Of a stretch of DNA of 50,073 nucleotides, positions 33,652 through 41,158 are shown piece after piece. The translations under genes and the position numbers were made by a program. Position 1 is the stretch's first letter. Every line of letters starts with the position of its first letter. The DNA comes from Clostridia bacterium (GTDB lineage Bacteria > Bacillota > Clostridia > Christensenellales > Aristaeellaceae): positions 1 to 50,073 of the forward strand of contig JAFZPI010000042.1 in NCBI GenBank assembly GCA_017552615.1, given 5' to 3'. Under the pieces are notes generated by a model. That model was not told where the DNA came from, did no database searches, and saw only the letters and a program-made list of their open reading frames with translations.

Positions 33652-35331
33652 ATGATTTCAATCCAGGGCAAAGGGGTTTCGACCGGCGTCACGATCGGCC
33701 CCCTGTACTTCTACCAGCGCGCCAAGAGCACGATCCGCCGCTATGAGGTCGAGGATCCCGACGCGGAATGGGCGCGCTTCAAGGCCGCGCAGGGCAAAGC
33801 CATTGAGCAGCTCGGCGAGCTTGCGGAGAAAGCCCGCGTTGAGGCGGGCGACGAAGCTGCGCTCCTCTTCGAGACCCACCAGATGATGGCGGAAGATATG
33901 GAATATGAAGAAGCCATCCAGACCGCCATTCAGGACAACAAGCTGAACGCGGAAGCCGCCGTGACCGACACGGCCGCCCAGTTCGCGGAGATGTTTGCCG
34001 CCATGGAAGATGCCTACTTCCAGGCGCGCGCCGCGGACGTGAAGGACGTTTCCGGGCGGATCATTGCCGCGCTGACGGGTGTCGCCCAGGGCGGCATCGA
34101 CTCGCCCGTCCCTGTCATCCTCGCCGCAGATGACCTCGCGCCGAGTGAGACCGTCCAGCTCGACAAGAGCAAGATCCTCGGCTTCGTCACCGAGGGCGGT
34201 TCCGGCTCCAGCCACACCGCCATCCTTGCCCGCACGATGGGCATCCCCGCCATCATCGGCGTAGGCGACCAGCTGAAGCCCGAGTACGAGGGCCGCGAGG
34301 TCATCATCGACGGCAGCACCGGCGCCATCGTGATCGACGCAGACCCGGACGCACGCGCGGCTCTGCTGAAAAAGATGGAAGAGCAGAAGCGCACCCGCGA
34401 GCTGCTCGAACAGCTCAAGGGCCAGCCCAATGAGACCAAGGACGGCCAGAGCATCCGCATCTACTGCAATATCGGCTCCCCGGACGACGTACCCGCCGTC
34501 CTGGCCAATGACGCGGGCGGCGTCGGCCTGTTCCGCTCCGAGTTCCTCTATCTGAACTGCGACGACTATCCCTCCGAAGACTACCAGTTCGAAGCGTATA
34601 AAAAGGCGCTGAGCGATATGGGCGGCCGCGAGGTCGTCATCCGCACGCTCGACATCGGCGCGGACAAGCAGATCGGGTATTTCAACCTGCCGAAGGAGGA
34701 AAACCCCGCCCTGGGCAACCGCGCCCTGCGCATTTGCCTGAACCGCCCCGAAATCTTCCGCACGCAGCTGCGCGCGCTCTTCCGTGCCTCCGTCTACGGC
34801 AAGCTCGGCATCATGTTCCCCATGGTGACCAGCGTGTGGGAAGTGAAGGAAGCCAAGAAGATGTGCGAACAGGTCAAGCAGGAACTGACCAGCGAGGGCA
34901 TCCCCTTCTCCGAGGACGTGGAGATCGGCATCATGATCGAGACGCCCGCCGCGGTCCTGATGAGCGACCGCCTGGCGCAGGTTGTCGACTTCTTCTCCTG
35001 CGGGACCAACGACCTGACCCAGTACACCCTGGCCTGCGACCGGCAGAACGCCGACCTGGGCCGCTTCTACAATCCGCACCATCCGGCAGTGCTCCGCGCG
35101 CTGAAGATCGTCTGCGACAACGCCCACAAGCACGGCAAATGGGTCGGCATCTGCGGTGAACTCGGCGCGGACCTGGAACTGACCGAAACCTTCCTCTCCA
35201 TCGGCATCGATGAGCTCTCCGTCTCCCCACGCTCCGTCCTGCCGTTGCGCCAGAAGGTCCGCGAGACGGATGTGTCCCAAGTCAAAGAAAAAGTGCTGAA
35301 CGACCTGCTCAGCGACGAGAATACCATCTGA
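33652..35331 (+). CDS. ptsI: PTS enzyme I (phosphoenolpyruvate-protein phosphotransferase)
   Basis: 559 residues, near the usual 570. Takes phosphate from PEP and passes it to HPr. The active His is in EGGSGSSHTAILART (about residue 188); the PEP-binding domain has GGVGLFRSEFLYL, LDIGADKQIGYF, MFPMVTSVWEVKEAK, and the C-terminal CGTNDLTQYTLACDR with the Cys-Gly proton donor GICGELGAD. Ribosome-binding site GGAGG. Last gene of the PTS cluster. Confidence 0.96.
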   Translation: MISIQGKGVSTGVTIGPLYFYQRAKSTIRRYEVEDPDAEWARFKAAQGKAIEQLGELAEKARVEAGDEAALLFETHQMMAEDMEYEEAIQTAIQDNKLNAEAAVTDTAAQFAEMFAAMEDAYFQARAADVKDVSGRIIAALTGVAQGGIDSPVPVILAADDLAPSETVQLDKSKILGFVTEGGSGSSHTAILARTMGIPAIIGVGDQLKPEYEGREVIIDGSTGAIVIDADPDARAALLKKMEEQKRTRELLEQLKGQPNETKDGQSIRIYCNIGSPDDVPAVLANDAGGVGLFRSEFLYLNCDDYPSEDYQFEAYKKALSDMGGREVVIRTLDIGADKQIGYFNLPKEENPALGNRALRICLNRPEIFRTQLRALFRASVYGKLGIMFPMVTSVWEVKEAKKMCEQVKQELTSEGIPFSEDVEIGIMIETPAAVLMSDRLAQVVDFFSCGTNDLTQYTLACDRQNADLGRFYNPHHPAVLRALKIVCDNAHKHGKWVGICGELGADLELTETFLSIGIDELSVSPRSVLPLRQKVRETDVSQVKEKVLNDLLSDENTI

Positions 35332-35340
35332 ACAATCGAA

Positions 35341-35392
35341 TTGATCTGATTAGATCAAAGCCCGCCCGGTCTCATCCCCGGGCGGGCTCGGT
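35341..35392 (+). terminator. Inverted repeat and GC-rich hairpin after ptsI
   Basis: Two adjacent structures: a perfect 7-bp palindrome with 4-nt loop (TTGATCT/AGATCAA, 35341-35358) and an 11-bp GC stem (35359-35369 with 35378-35388). The T-run after the second is poor (CGGTTCTG), so termination may be partial. Confidence 0.6.
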
Positions 35393-35411
35393 TCTGTAAA
35401 GGAGAACTGTT

Positions 35412-35690
35412 GTGAACACATCACAGGCGCGGTGGCGTATGCTTTGCTTCGGCCGGGTGCAGCACGTGGGCTTCCGCTACACCGCCATGTACCTGGCCCA
35501 AAAGCTCTATCTGACCGGCTGGGTGAAAAACCAAACGGATGGATCTGTGCTGCTGGAAGCGCAGGGCAACACAGCCCAGCTTCGCAAGTTCTACCTGCAG
35601 CTGAAGAGCCAGCCGCACCTTCATATCGAAAAGGCGGAGATCACGGAAATCCCGGTGGAGATGTATGAGAGAAAGTTCAGGGTGATGTGA
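35412..35690 (+). CDS. acyP: Acylphosphatase
   Basis: 92 residues from a GTG start preceded by AAAGGAG. Hydrolyses acyl phosphates. The catalytic Arg is in GRVQHVGFRYT and the catalytic Asn in GWVKNQTDGSV, both signatures intact. It sits alone after the PTS terminator. Confidence 0.9.
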   Translation: MNTSQARWRMLCFGRVQHVGFRYTAMYLAQKLYLTGWVKNQTDGSVLLEAQGNTAQLRKFYLQLKSQPHLHIEKAEITEIPVEMYERKFRVM

Positions 35691-35708
35691 TCCGGGTGTA
35701 CCATGCAG

Positions 35709-35733
35709 TGAAGTGACACCAAAAAGTTAGACA
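35709..35733. mobile_element. Fragment resembling an IS3-family terminal repeat
   Basis: The sequence TGAAGTGACACCAAAAAGTT and the following AGACA resemble the ends of IS3-family elements of the IS150 group (TGxxGTGxxCCCxAAAAGTTxGACA). On the minus strand, a short reading up to a TGA (ending QQAFHAA) precedes it, which could be the last codons of a lost transposase. No intact transposase and no partner end were found, so this is a remnant at best. Confidence 0.4.
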
Positions 35734-35821
35734 GAATTGAATCAAGCAGCATGAAAGGCTTGTTGCCCGTTCAGATCAGTTTCCGCTCCGGAAGCGCCAG
35801 GATTATGCTTATTCCTGCCTA

Positions 35822-36946
35822 TTATCCCCTGTCAAAATGCGCCGACACGTCCCGGAGATACCGGATAATGGGGAGATGCTGCGGGCAGACGCTTTCGCAC
35901 TGGCCGCAGCCGATACAGTCAGCCGCCCTGCCGAAGTGCTCCGTCAGATTGGCATAATTGCTAAAGTTGACAGTCCAACCCTTGTGGGCCATGTCCTCCC
36001 GCATGTTCTCATTGTAGAGGGAGAAGTATTTCGGGATGGCAATCTTCATGGGGCAGCCCTCAGTGCAGTAGGAGCATCCCGTGCACGGCACGGCGATCTG
36101 GTTGTTGATGATTCCGGCGACTTTGCGGGTGGCTTCCACGTCCTCCGGCGTCAGCGGCCGGAAGTCCTTCATGTAGCTGATGTTGTCCTGCATCTGGTCG
36201 ATGCTGCTCATGCCGGAGAGCACCACCATCACGTTCTCCAGGCTGGCCGCAAAGCGAATGGCCCAGGAGGGGATCGAGAGGCCGGGTTCCCGTTCCTTCA
36301 GCAGTTTCTCTGCCTCCGGCGGAACCTTCGCCAGTGTTCCGCCCTTGACGGGTTCCATAACGATGACCGGCTTTCCGTGCTTGACCGCCACTTCATATAC
36401 TTCCCGGGAATGCACCCATTCGCTCTCCCAGTCCAGATAGTTGATCTGCAGCTGGACAAACTCCATCTCCGGGTATTTGGTCAGGATCTCATCCAGCAGC
36501 TCCGGCGTGTCGTGGAAGGAAAAACCAGCATGCTTCACCAAGCCTTGAGCTTTTTTCCCCAAGAGCCAGTTGAAACAGTCGTATTTTTCATAGTGCGGAT
36601 AGTTGCCTGCCTCAATGCCGTGGATCAGGTAATAGTCGAAATACCCCGCGCCAGTCTGCTCCAGCTGATCATTGAAAACCTTGTCCCGGTCCTCGAAGGA
36701 ATGGAAGAAAGCGTTATGCAGCTTCGTGGCCAGGGTGAAGCTGTCTCTCGGATAGCGGTCCACCAGCGCTTCCTTTATGGCACGCTGGCTGGCAAAGCCG
36801 TTGTACATAATGGCTGTGTCAAAATAGGTGAAGCCGTTTTCCATGAACAGATCCACCATCTTCTTGAGCTGTTCGATGTCCACCTCGGCGGGAGTGTTGG
36901 GATTCAGCGTGGGCAGCCGCATCAAACCAAAGCCTAACTTTTTCAT
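35822..36946 (-). CDS. Aldo/keto reductase with C-terminal ferredoxin-type Fe-S domain
   Basis: 374 residues from ATG at 36946 (GGAGGATCC upstream; a 25-residue extension is discarded). The AKR barrel has GLMRLP, the catalytic Tyr region FDTAIMYNGFASQRAIKEAL, Lys in LATKLH and His in YYLIHGIEAG. The C-terminus carries two cluster motifs, CTGCSYCTEGCP and CIGCGQCESVCP, for two [4Fe-4S] centres. It probably passes electrons between a ferredoxin-type donor and a carbonyl substrate. It lies downstream of an MFS transporter and may be controlled by the divergent LysR regulator. Confidence 0.9.
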   Translation of the reverse strand: MKKLGFGLMRLPTLNPNTPAEVDIEQLKKMVDLFMENGFTYFDTAIMYNGFASQRAIKEALVDRYPRDSFTLATKLHNAFFHSFEDRDKVFNDQLEQTGAGYFDYYLIHGIEAGNYPHYEKYDCFNWLLGKKAQGLVKHAGFSFHDTPELLDEILTKYPEMEFVQLQINYLDWESEWVHSREVYEVAVKHGKPVIVMEPVKGGTLAKVPPEAEKLLKEREPGLSIPSWAIRFAASLENVMVVLSGMSSIDQMQDNISYMKDFRPLTPEDVEATRKVAGIINNQIAVPCTGCSYCTEGCPMKIAIPKYFSLYNENMREDMAHKGWTVNFSNYANLTEHFGRAADCIGCGQCESVCPQHLPIIRYLRDVSAHFDRG

Positions 36947-37003
36947 GTTCGGATCCTCCATTCGTTCTCGGTTGTTTTGTGTAATAATTCGTCGTTTGTC
37001 TGT

Positions 37004-37133
37004 AGGAATCCTCTCTTTCACCCAGATTTTTCCTGAACTGATACATCTGGTGATCCAGACAGTCGGTTTTCAAATGATCTTCGTGCATCCTGTCCTGCAG
37101 TTCCTGCCGGTAGCCGCACAGCAGCTGCGCCTG
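37004..37133 (-). pseudogene. Possible C-terminal remnant of a MerR-family regulator
   Basis: Between the MFS and AKR genes, minus strand, one frame reads coherently from QAQLLCGYRQELQDRM through LDHQMYQFRKNLGERE. The pattern (helical, Arg/Glu-rich, LDHxxxxFxxNLG) resembles the C-terminal dimerisation helix of MerR-family proteins. No start codon with ribosome-binding site and no DNA-binding domain are left, so if real it is a decayed fragment. Weakly supported. Confidence 0.25.
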
Positions 37134-37134
37134 C

Positions 37135-38367
37135 TTATTCCGCCGGCACGCTGTTCCCCGGAATTGCGCATGCTTTTGCCGACGTGGTCTCTCTTGCCCG
37201 GAAAAGACTGCCCATCAGCAGGACTGTTGCCGAAGTGATAACCGACACGATGATAATATACCGGATCCCAATGCCGGCCATGATCTGGGCAGCGATGCTG
37301 GTGCCAATGGCTGACCCGATTGAACCGCCGGAGCTGCACAGGCTTACCATGAAGCTGGACTTCCGCTCTGTCGCGACATTGATGCCCGTGTTGGTTTGCA
37401 GCCCGATCAGCCAGCCGATCCCGATCCACAGAAGCACGGGGATCAGGTTGATCCAACCCGCGTTCCCCGTTGCGAGGATCACGGCGGCGATGATCGCCTG
37501 GAGCAGCGACCCGAGGATCAGCGCCTTCCGGTATCCGATGCGGTCGCACAGTTTCCCGCCGATCAGGTTCCCCGCAAAAGCACAGCAGCCGATAGCGGCC
37601 AGGACGACGCTCATGTATGGTTCAAGCGCGGGGATCCGGTCGAGAAGATAGGGTGTGATGTAGGCATAGAACGCACCGTAGCCGGTGAAGGTAATCACGT
37701 TGGACGCGAGGACCAGCAGGACTTTCCTGTCTCTGAAGAAACGGAACTCGGATTTGATACTCGAAGGAGATGACGGCTTCGGATCCTTCCGAAGCGCAGC
37801 CATGAAGTACACAAAGGCTGCGGCCATCAGACCCATCAGGATCCGGAAAACATCCTTCCAGTTCAGCACACCCGACAGAGCCCGGGTCAGCGGAATTCCC
37901 ACTACCAGGGCCAGGGCAGCTCCCGCGATCGACTTGGCCAGCGCGCCGCCAATTCTCTTCTCATCGCTGAGTGAGGCAATGGTGGAGGTCGCCAGCACGC
38001 CGTAGCAGCTGCCAGTCAGTCCCATGATGAAGCGTGTGACCAACAGCATGGAATAGCTCTCTGCATGCAGCATGACCACCGTGGCGGCAATGGTGGCAGC
38101 CAGCATGCACTTGAGCAGAACGGTGCGTTCGAAACGCCGGAAAACGATCAGGAAGACCGGGACGCCGATGCCGGCACCCCAGGCATAGACAGAACTCAGC
38201 ATGCCGGTCTCAGCCTCGGTGATCGACAGCTGCTGCGCCACCTGGTCCAGAATCCCACCAAACACGGCTCCTGACATATTGATCACAAAATTCATGACGA
38301 TGAACACGAGCATCATGACGCGCGTCAATCTTCCGGCAGTGCGCGTGCGTTCCTCAGAGTGTGTCAT
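37135..38367 (-). CDS. Major facilitator superfamily transporter
   Basis: 410 residues from ATG at 38367 with GGAGGGGG upstream (a 19-residue extension is discarded). Twelve membrane segments; the loop 2-3 region VFRRFERTVLLKC and the loop 8-9 region GGKLCDRIGYRKALILGS are MFS signature A-like. It resembles drug or sugar efflux permeases of the AraJ/YdhP group. Substrate unknown. It is transcribed divergently from a LysR regulator and followed by the AKR gene. Confidence 0.87.
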   Translation of the reverse strand: MTHSEERTRTAGRLTRVMMLVFIVMNFVINMSGAVFGGILDQVAQQLSITEAETGMLSSVYAWGAGIGVPVFLIVFRRFERTVLLKCMLAATIAATVVMLHAESYSMLLVTRFIMGLTGSCYGVLATSTIASLSDEKRIGGALAKSIAGAALALVVGIPLTRALSGVLNWKDVFRILMGLMAAAFVYFMAALRKDPKPSSPSSIKSEFRFFRDRKVLLVLASNVITFTGYGAFYAYITPYLLDRIPALEPYMSVVLAAIGCCAFAGNLIGGKLCDRIGYRKALILGSLLQAIIAAVILATGNAGWINLIPVLLWIGIGWLIGLQTNTGINVATERKSSFMVSLCSSGGSIGSAIGTSIAAQIMAGIGIRYIIIVSVITSATVLLMGSLFRARETTSAKACAIPGNSVPAE

Positions 38368-38391
38368 ACAGGTCCCCCTCCTTTGTGCAGC

Positions 38392-38423
38392 TTCATCATA
38401 ACGGATCCTTGATGAAATGTCCA
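38392..38423 (-). promoter_or_regulatory. MFS promoter overlapped by a LysR-type inverted repeat
   Basis: Minus strand: -35 TGGACA (38418-38423), 17-nt spacer, -10 TATGAT (38395-38400). A perfect inverted repeat TTCATCA-N11-TGATGAA (38392-38398 with 38410-38416) covers the -10 and spacer. LysR proteins bind T-N11-A type repeats of this geometry, and lysR starts 94 nt away on the other strand. Confidence 0.65.
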
Positions 38424-38450
38424 ATAGTTAATAAACATCGTTTGCAATGC

Positions 38451-38479
38451 TTTACAGGCATGACAAAACATGTTATCAT
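38451..38479 (+). promoter_or_regulatory. Promoter of the lysR-type gene
   Basis: -35 TTTACA (38451-38456), 17-nt spacer, -10 TATCAT (38474-38479), about 30 nt before the ATG. Confidence 0.6.
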
Positions 38480-38509
38480 GGGATCATCACCATCATGGGA
38501 GGGGCCAGT

Positions 38510-39406
38510 ATGGATATTCGCGTGCTCCGCTATTTTCTTGTCGTGGCGAGGGAGGAGAGCTTTTCCCGGGCGGCGGAAGCGCTGTACCTTTCGCAGCCGA
38601 CGCTTTCCCGGCAGATCAGGGAGATGGAGGACGAGCTGGGCGTGCAGCTGCTGGTTCGCACCAACCGCAACGTCCGCCTCACGCAGGAGGGCCAGCGTCT
38701 ACGCAAGCGCGCCCAGGAGATCGTGGACTTGATGGACAAAACCCAGGATGAGTTCGCCCATCTGGAAGGCGAACTGGCCGGGGAGATAGCCATCGGCTGC
38801 GGTGAGACCCAGATCATGCGGGAGGTTGCGAAGGTCGCCATCCCCCTGCAGCAGGAGCACCCTGGCATTCGCTTCAGACTGTACAGCGCCTTTGCGGACG
38901 ATGTAATGGAAAAGCTGGACAGCGGCCTGCTGGACTTCGGCCTGATGTTCGAGCCCTTCGACATGCAGAAATATGAGACCATGCTGCTCCCTTTCACCGA
39001 TACCATCGGCTTCCTGATGCGGGAAGACCACCCGCTCGCGAAGAAAAAAAGCCTCCGCATGGAGGATGTTGAGAACGTTCCGCTGCTGGTTTCGGGCCAG
39101 GAGCGCCGCGCCGGCGGCATGATGAGCCGGAGTCGGAACATCAGCATTGACCTGTCCCGGTTGAACATTGTTTGTTACTACAACCTGCTTTTCAATGCCG
39201 CGGTCATGGTGGAACAGGGCATGGGTATCGCCCTCTGCCTGGACCACCTGGCTGACACGACAGAGCACACCGGCCTCACCTTCCGGCCTCTGTATCCGCC
39301 GGCCGTCAATCGCCTGCGCCTCGCCTGGAAGAAATACCAGATCTTCTCCCCGGCGGCGGAGGTTTTTCTCAGAAGTATGAGGCATCGGTTCCAGCAGGGA
39401 GAATGA
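38510..39406 (+). CDS. LysR-family transcriptional regulator
   Basis: 298 residues from ATG at 38510 (GGGAGGGG upstream), giving the family start MDIRVLRYFLVVAREESFSR. The winged HTH continues with LYLSQPTLSRQIREMEDELG; the effector domain begins near LAGEIAIGCGETQIM. It probably controls the divergent MFS-AKR genes through the repeat at 38392-38416. Effector unknown. Confidence 0.93.
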   Translation: MDIRVLRYFLVVAREESFSRAAEALYLSQPTLSRQIREMEDELGVQLLVRTNRNVRLTQEGQRLRKRAQEIVDLMDKTQDEFAHLEGELAGEIAIGCGETQIMREVAKVAIPLQQEHPGIRFRLYSAFADDVMEKLDSGLLDFGLMFEPFDMQKYETMLLPFTDTIGFLMREDHPLAKKKSLRMEDVENVPLLVSGQERRAGGMMSRSRNISIDLSRLNIVCYYNLLFNAAVMVEQGMGIALCLDHLADTTEHTGLTFRPLYPPAVNRLRLAWKKYQIFSPAAEVFLRSMRHRFQQGE

Positions 39407-39463
39407 TACACTTTACATCGTTTTCTTTCCGGATTTGTTCTTCAATCATCGTAATAATGTGTG

Positions 39464-39663
39464 TTGCTCCATCGCGAACTCGGCAAGACGTATTCCCGGA
39501 TCGTGCTCGAAAACAGAATGGACAGAGCTGTGACCCTGCTGAAGGGCACAACGCTGTCCGTTGAGGAAATCTCTTCCATGCTGGGTTACGCAATCACAAC
39601 AATTTCTATAAAGCGTTCAGTGAATACTTTGGGGTAACGCCGAGGGAGTATGTTGGACGATAG
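39464..39663 (+). pseudogene. AraC-family regulator remnant with frameshift
   Basis: Without a start codon, one frame reads an AraC C-terminal HTH: YSRIVLENRMDRAVTLLKGT and LSVEEISSMLGYA. At about 39591 one base is missing, and the next frame completes the domain as NHNNFYKAFSEYFGVTPREY followed by a TAG at 39661. The N-terminal part is gone. A decayed fragment of an AraC regulator, flanked by no recognisable partner genes. Confidence 0.72.
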
Positions 39664-39802
39664 ACAGTACCGTCGATTTCAGGCCAATAGATAAAGCGTA
39701 GCTCAATGACGGTATGGTGCAGTACAGTAGTGTAAAGATCCCCAGAATGCTTCAGCGGTTTATTTCGTTACAAAACAAACACTGTATATGCAATGCCTTC
39801 AA

Positions 39803-39843
39803 AAACCCGCCCTTCTCCTGAGTTGCAAGAATAGGGCGGGTTT
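39803..39843 (-). terminator. Terminator of the YdcF-family gene
   Basis: 11-bp stem AAACCCGCCCT/AGGGCGGGTTT (39803-39813 with 39833-39843). On the minus strand the stem runs into a T-rich tail, fitting termination 30 nt after the YdcF-family stop. Confidence 0.78.
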
Positions 39844-39872
39844 AATTGCATCCTATACAATTGACTATTTGT

Positions 39873-40778
39873 TCAATTTTCAACATTAATCTCTGGATCA
39901 AACGCATTCCAAACCTTCCACAACAGAACGGTTCCGGATTCCCAGAAGCTCGGGGTTGCGGGAAGGGGCGTGATGGCTGTGAATCCGGCCTGTTCCGCCA
40001 GGTTTGCGGTTCGGTTCATGTCGAAATTGTCAATCACGACCATAATTGGCGTATCTTCAGCGACTTCATCGTTTTTCAGGAGATTCTCGAAACTCTGCTC
40101 GTCGCTGTCCGAACGGCCTATCTTCAGGATCGATTCTTCCGGGACTCCCTTATCCATGAGCGCAGCCCCGATAATATCCACGGCAGACTTGTTTGCCGTG
40201 ATGGAGAGACCGGCAAGATCATTTTTTTTGTTTGACGTTTTGGTCGCTTTTCCGCTGCCGGTCACGATCATCATGGTGTCCGGATGATTCCTCCACCAGT
40301 TCTCGGCAGTGCCCAGCTGGGCAGCGAGTTTACCCGGGACGGAATTGTTCCCCTCCAGGGGAGCCCCCAGTACCATCACATATGCGGCATCGGATGAATC
40401 TTCCTGCCTGAGCTCATCGACAACAACCGTCGCGCTGAACAGAAGGGTTTCTGCCGTAACCGCGATTGCGGCGCCCCAAATAATATAGCCGATAACTTTC
40501 ACAACCCTGTTCCGCACGCCGGTCAGCACGTCAAAAGCAATCCCAATAGCGACGAAAAGCGCGGCGACGAATACAATGAGATCGTTTTGCAGTGCGCGCT
40601 GCAGGATCGGTTTCGCCGCCTCGTCAGCCGCCTCGATCTTCTGGCGCATGGAAACGGTTGTCACCAGCGCACAAACCACAACCAGGACGATCAGAGCAAT
40701 CCCGATGATGCGGCGGAGTTTGGGACGCTTCCGGGCGGAGGTCTTCTCCTCATCCATCACAAGCGATGCCGTTGTCAT
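39873..40778 (-). CDS. YdcF/SanA-family membrane protein (DUF218)
   Basis: 301 residues, GGAGGCA ribosome-binding site. Membrane segments near 23-45, 66-85 and 93-115, then the DUF218 domain with AAYVMVLGAPLEGNNSVPGK, the TGSGK loop and IMVVIDNFDMNRTANLAEQAGF. The family is linked to envelope biogenesis (ElyC/SanA) but its chemistry is not settled. Monocistronic with terminator. Confidence 0.82.
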   Translation of the reverse strand: MTTASLVMDEEKTSARKRPKLRRIIGIALIVLVVVCALVTTVSMRQKIEAADEAAKPILQRALQNDLIVFVAALFVAIGIAFDVLTGVRNRVVKVIGYIIWGAAIAVTAETLLFSATVVVDELRQEDSSDAAYVMVLGAPLEGNNSVPGKLAAQLGTAENWWRNHPDTMMIVTGSGKATKTSNKKNDLAGLSITANKSAVDIIGAALMDKGVPEESILKIGRSDSDEQSFENLLKNDEVAEDTPIMVVIDNFDMNRTANLAEQAGFTAITPLPATPSFWESGTVLLWKVWNAFDPEINVEN

Positions 40779-41158
40779 ATGCTGTGCCTCCGTTCTTTGC
40801 TGCGTGTGTGCTAAATCTGCATCAATCTACTGATTCGCTTCAAATTGAAGATTTCCTGCTGGCAATGAGTTTATTTTTCAAAACTGGTTGAATATTTGCC
40901 GGAAATGAAATGTTTGGGCTGCAAATACCTGATTGGTCGCCGTTTCTTCTATAATATTCAATCTGTTCAGGGCTGTTTCCGACAGCAGGATTTGCTTAAT
41001 TGGGCTCAAAAAGCAGATTTATTTGTCTCTATTCTGCAGGATTTGCCTATTATAAAGCAGAATATGCATAGCGATGAAGATGGACGATTGGTAGAATGAA
41101 GATCGAAAGAAATGAGTTGTTCGGAATAGCGAAGTTTGATGATGGGAGGCGCGTTTGA
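40779..41158. other. AT-rich gap before the ABC transporter operon
   Basis: 380 bases without a convincing gene. A TATAAT at 40950-40955 (plus strand) is a candidate -10 for the ABC operon, but its -35 is poor, which would fit an activator-dependent promoter (an AraC gene lies in the operon). It would leave a leader of about 200 nt. A 67-codon frame at 40896-41099 lacks a ribosome-binding site and known similarity. Confidence 0.4.

Noticed and set aside
33658-35280. 540-codon minus-strand frame over ptsI
   Set aside because: Shadow of enzyme I; no coding features of its own.
39667-39712. TACCGTC/GACGGTA inverted repeat after the AraC remnant
   Set aside because: Short stem with a loop over 30 nt and no link to a gene or promoter; likely chance.
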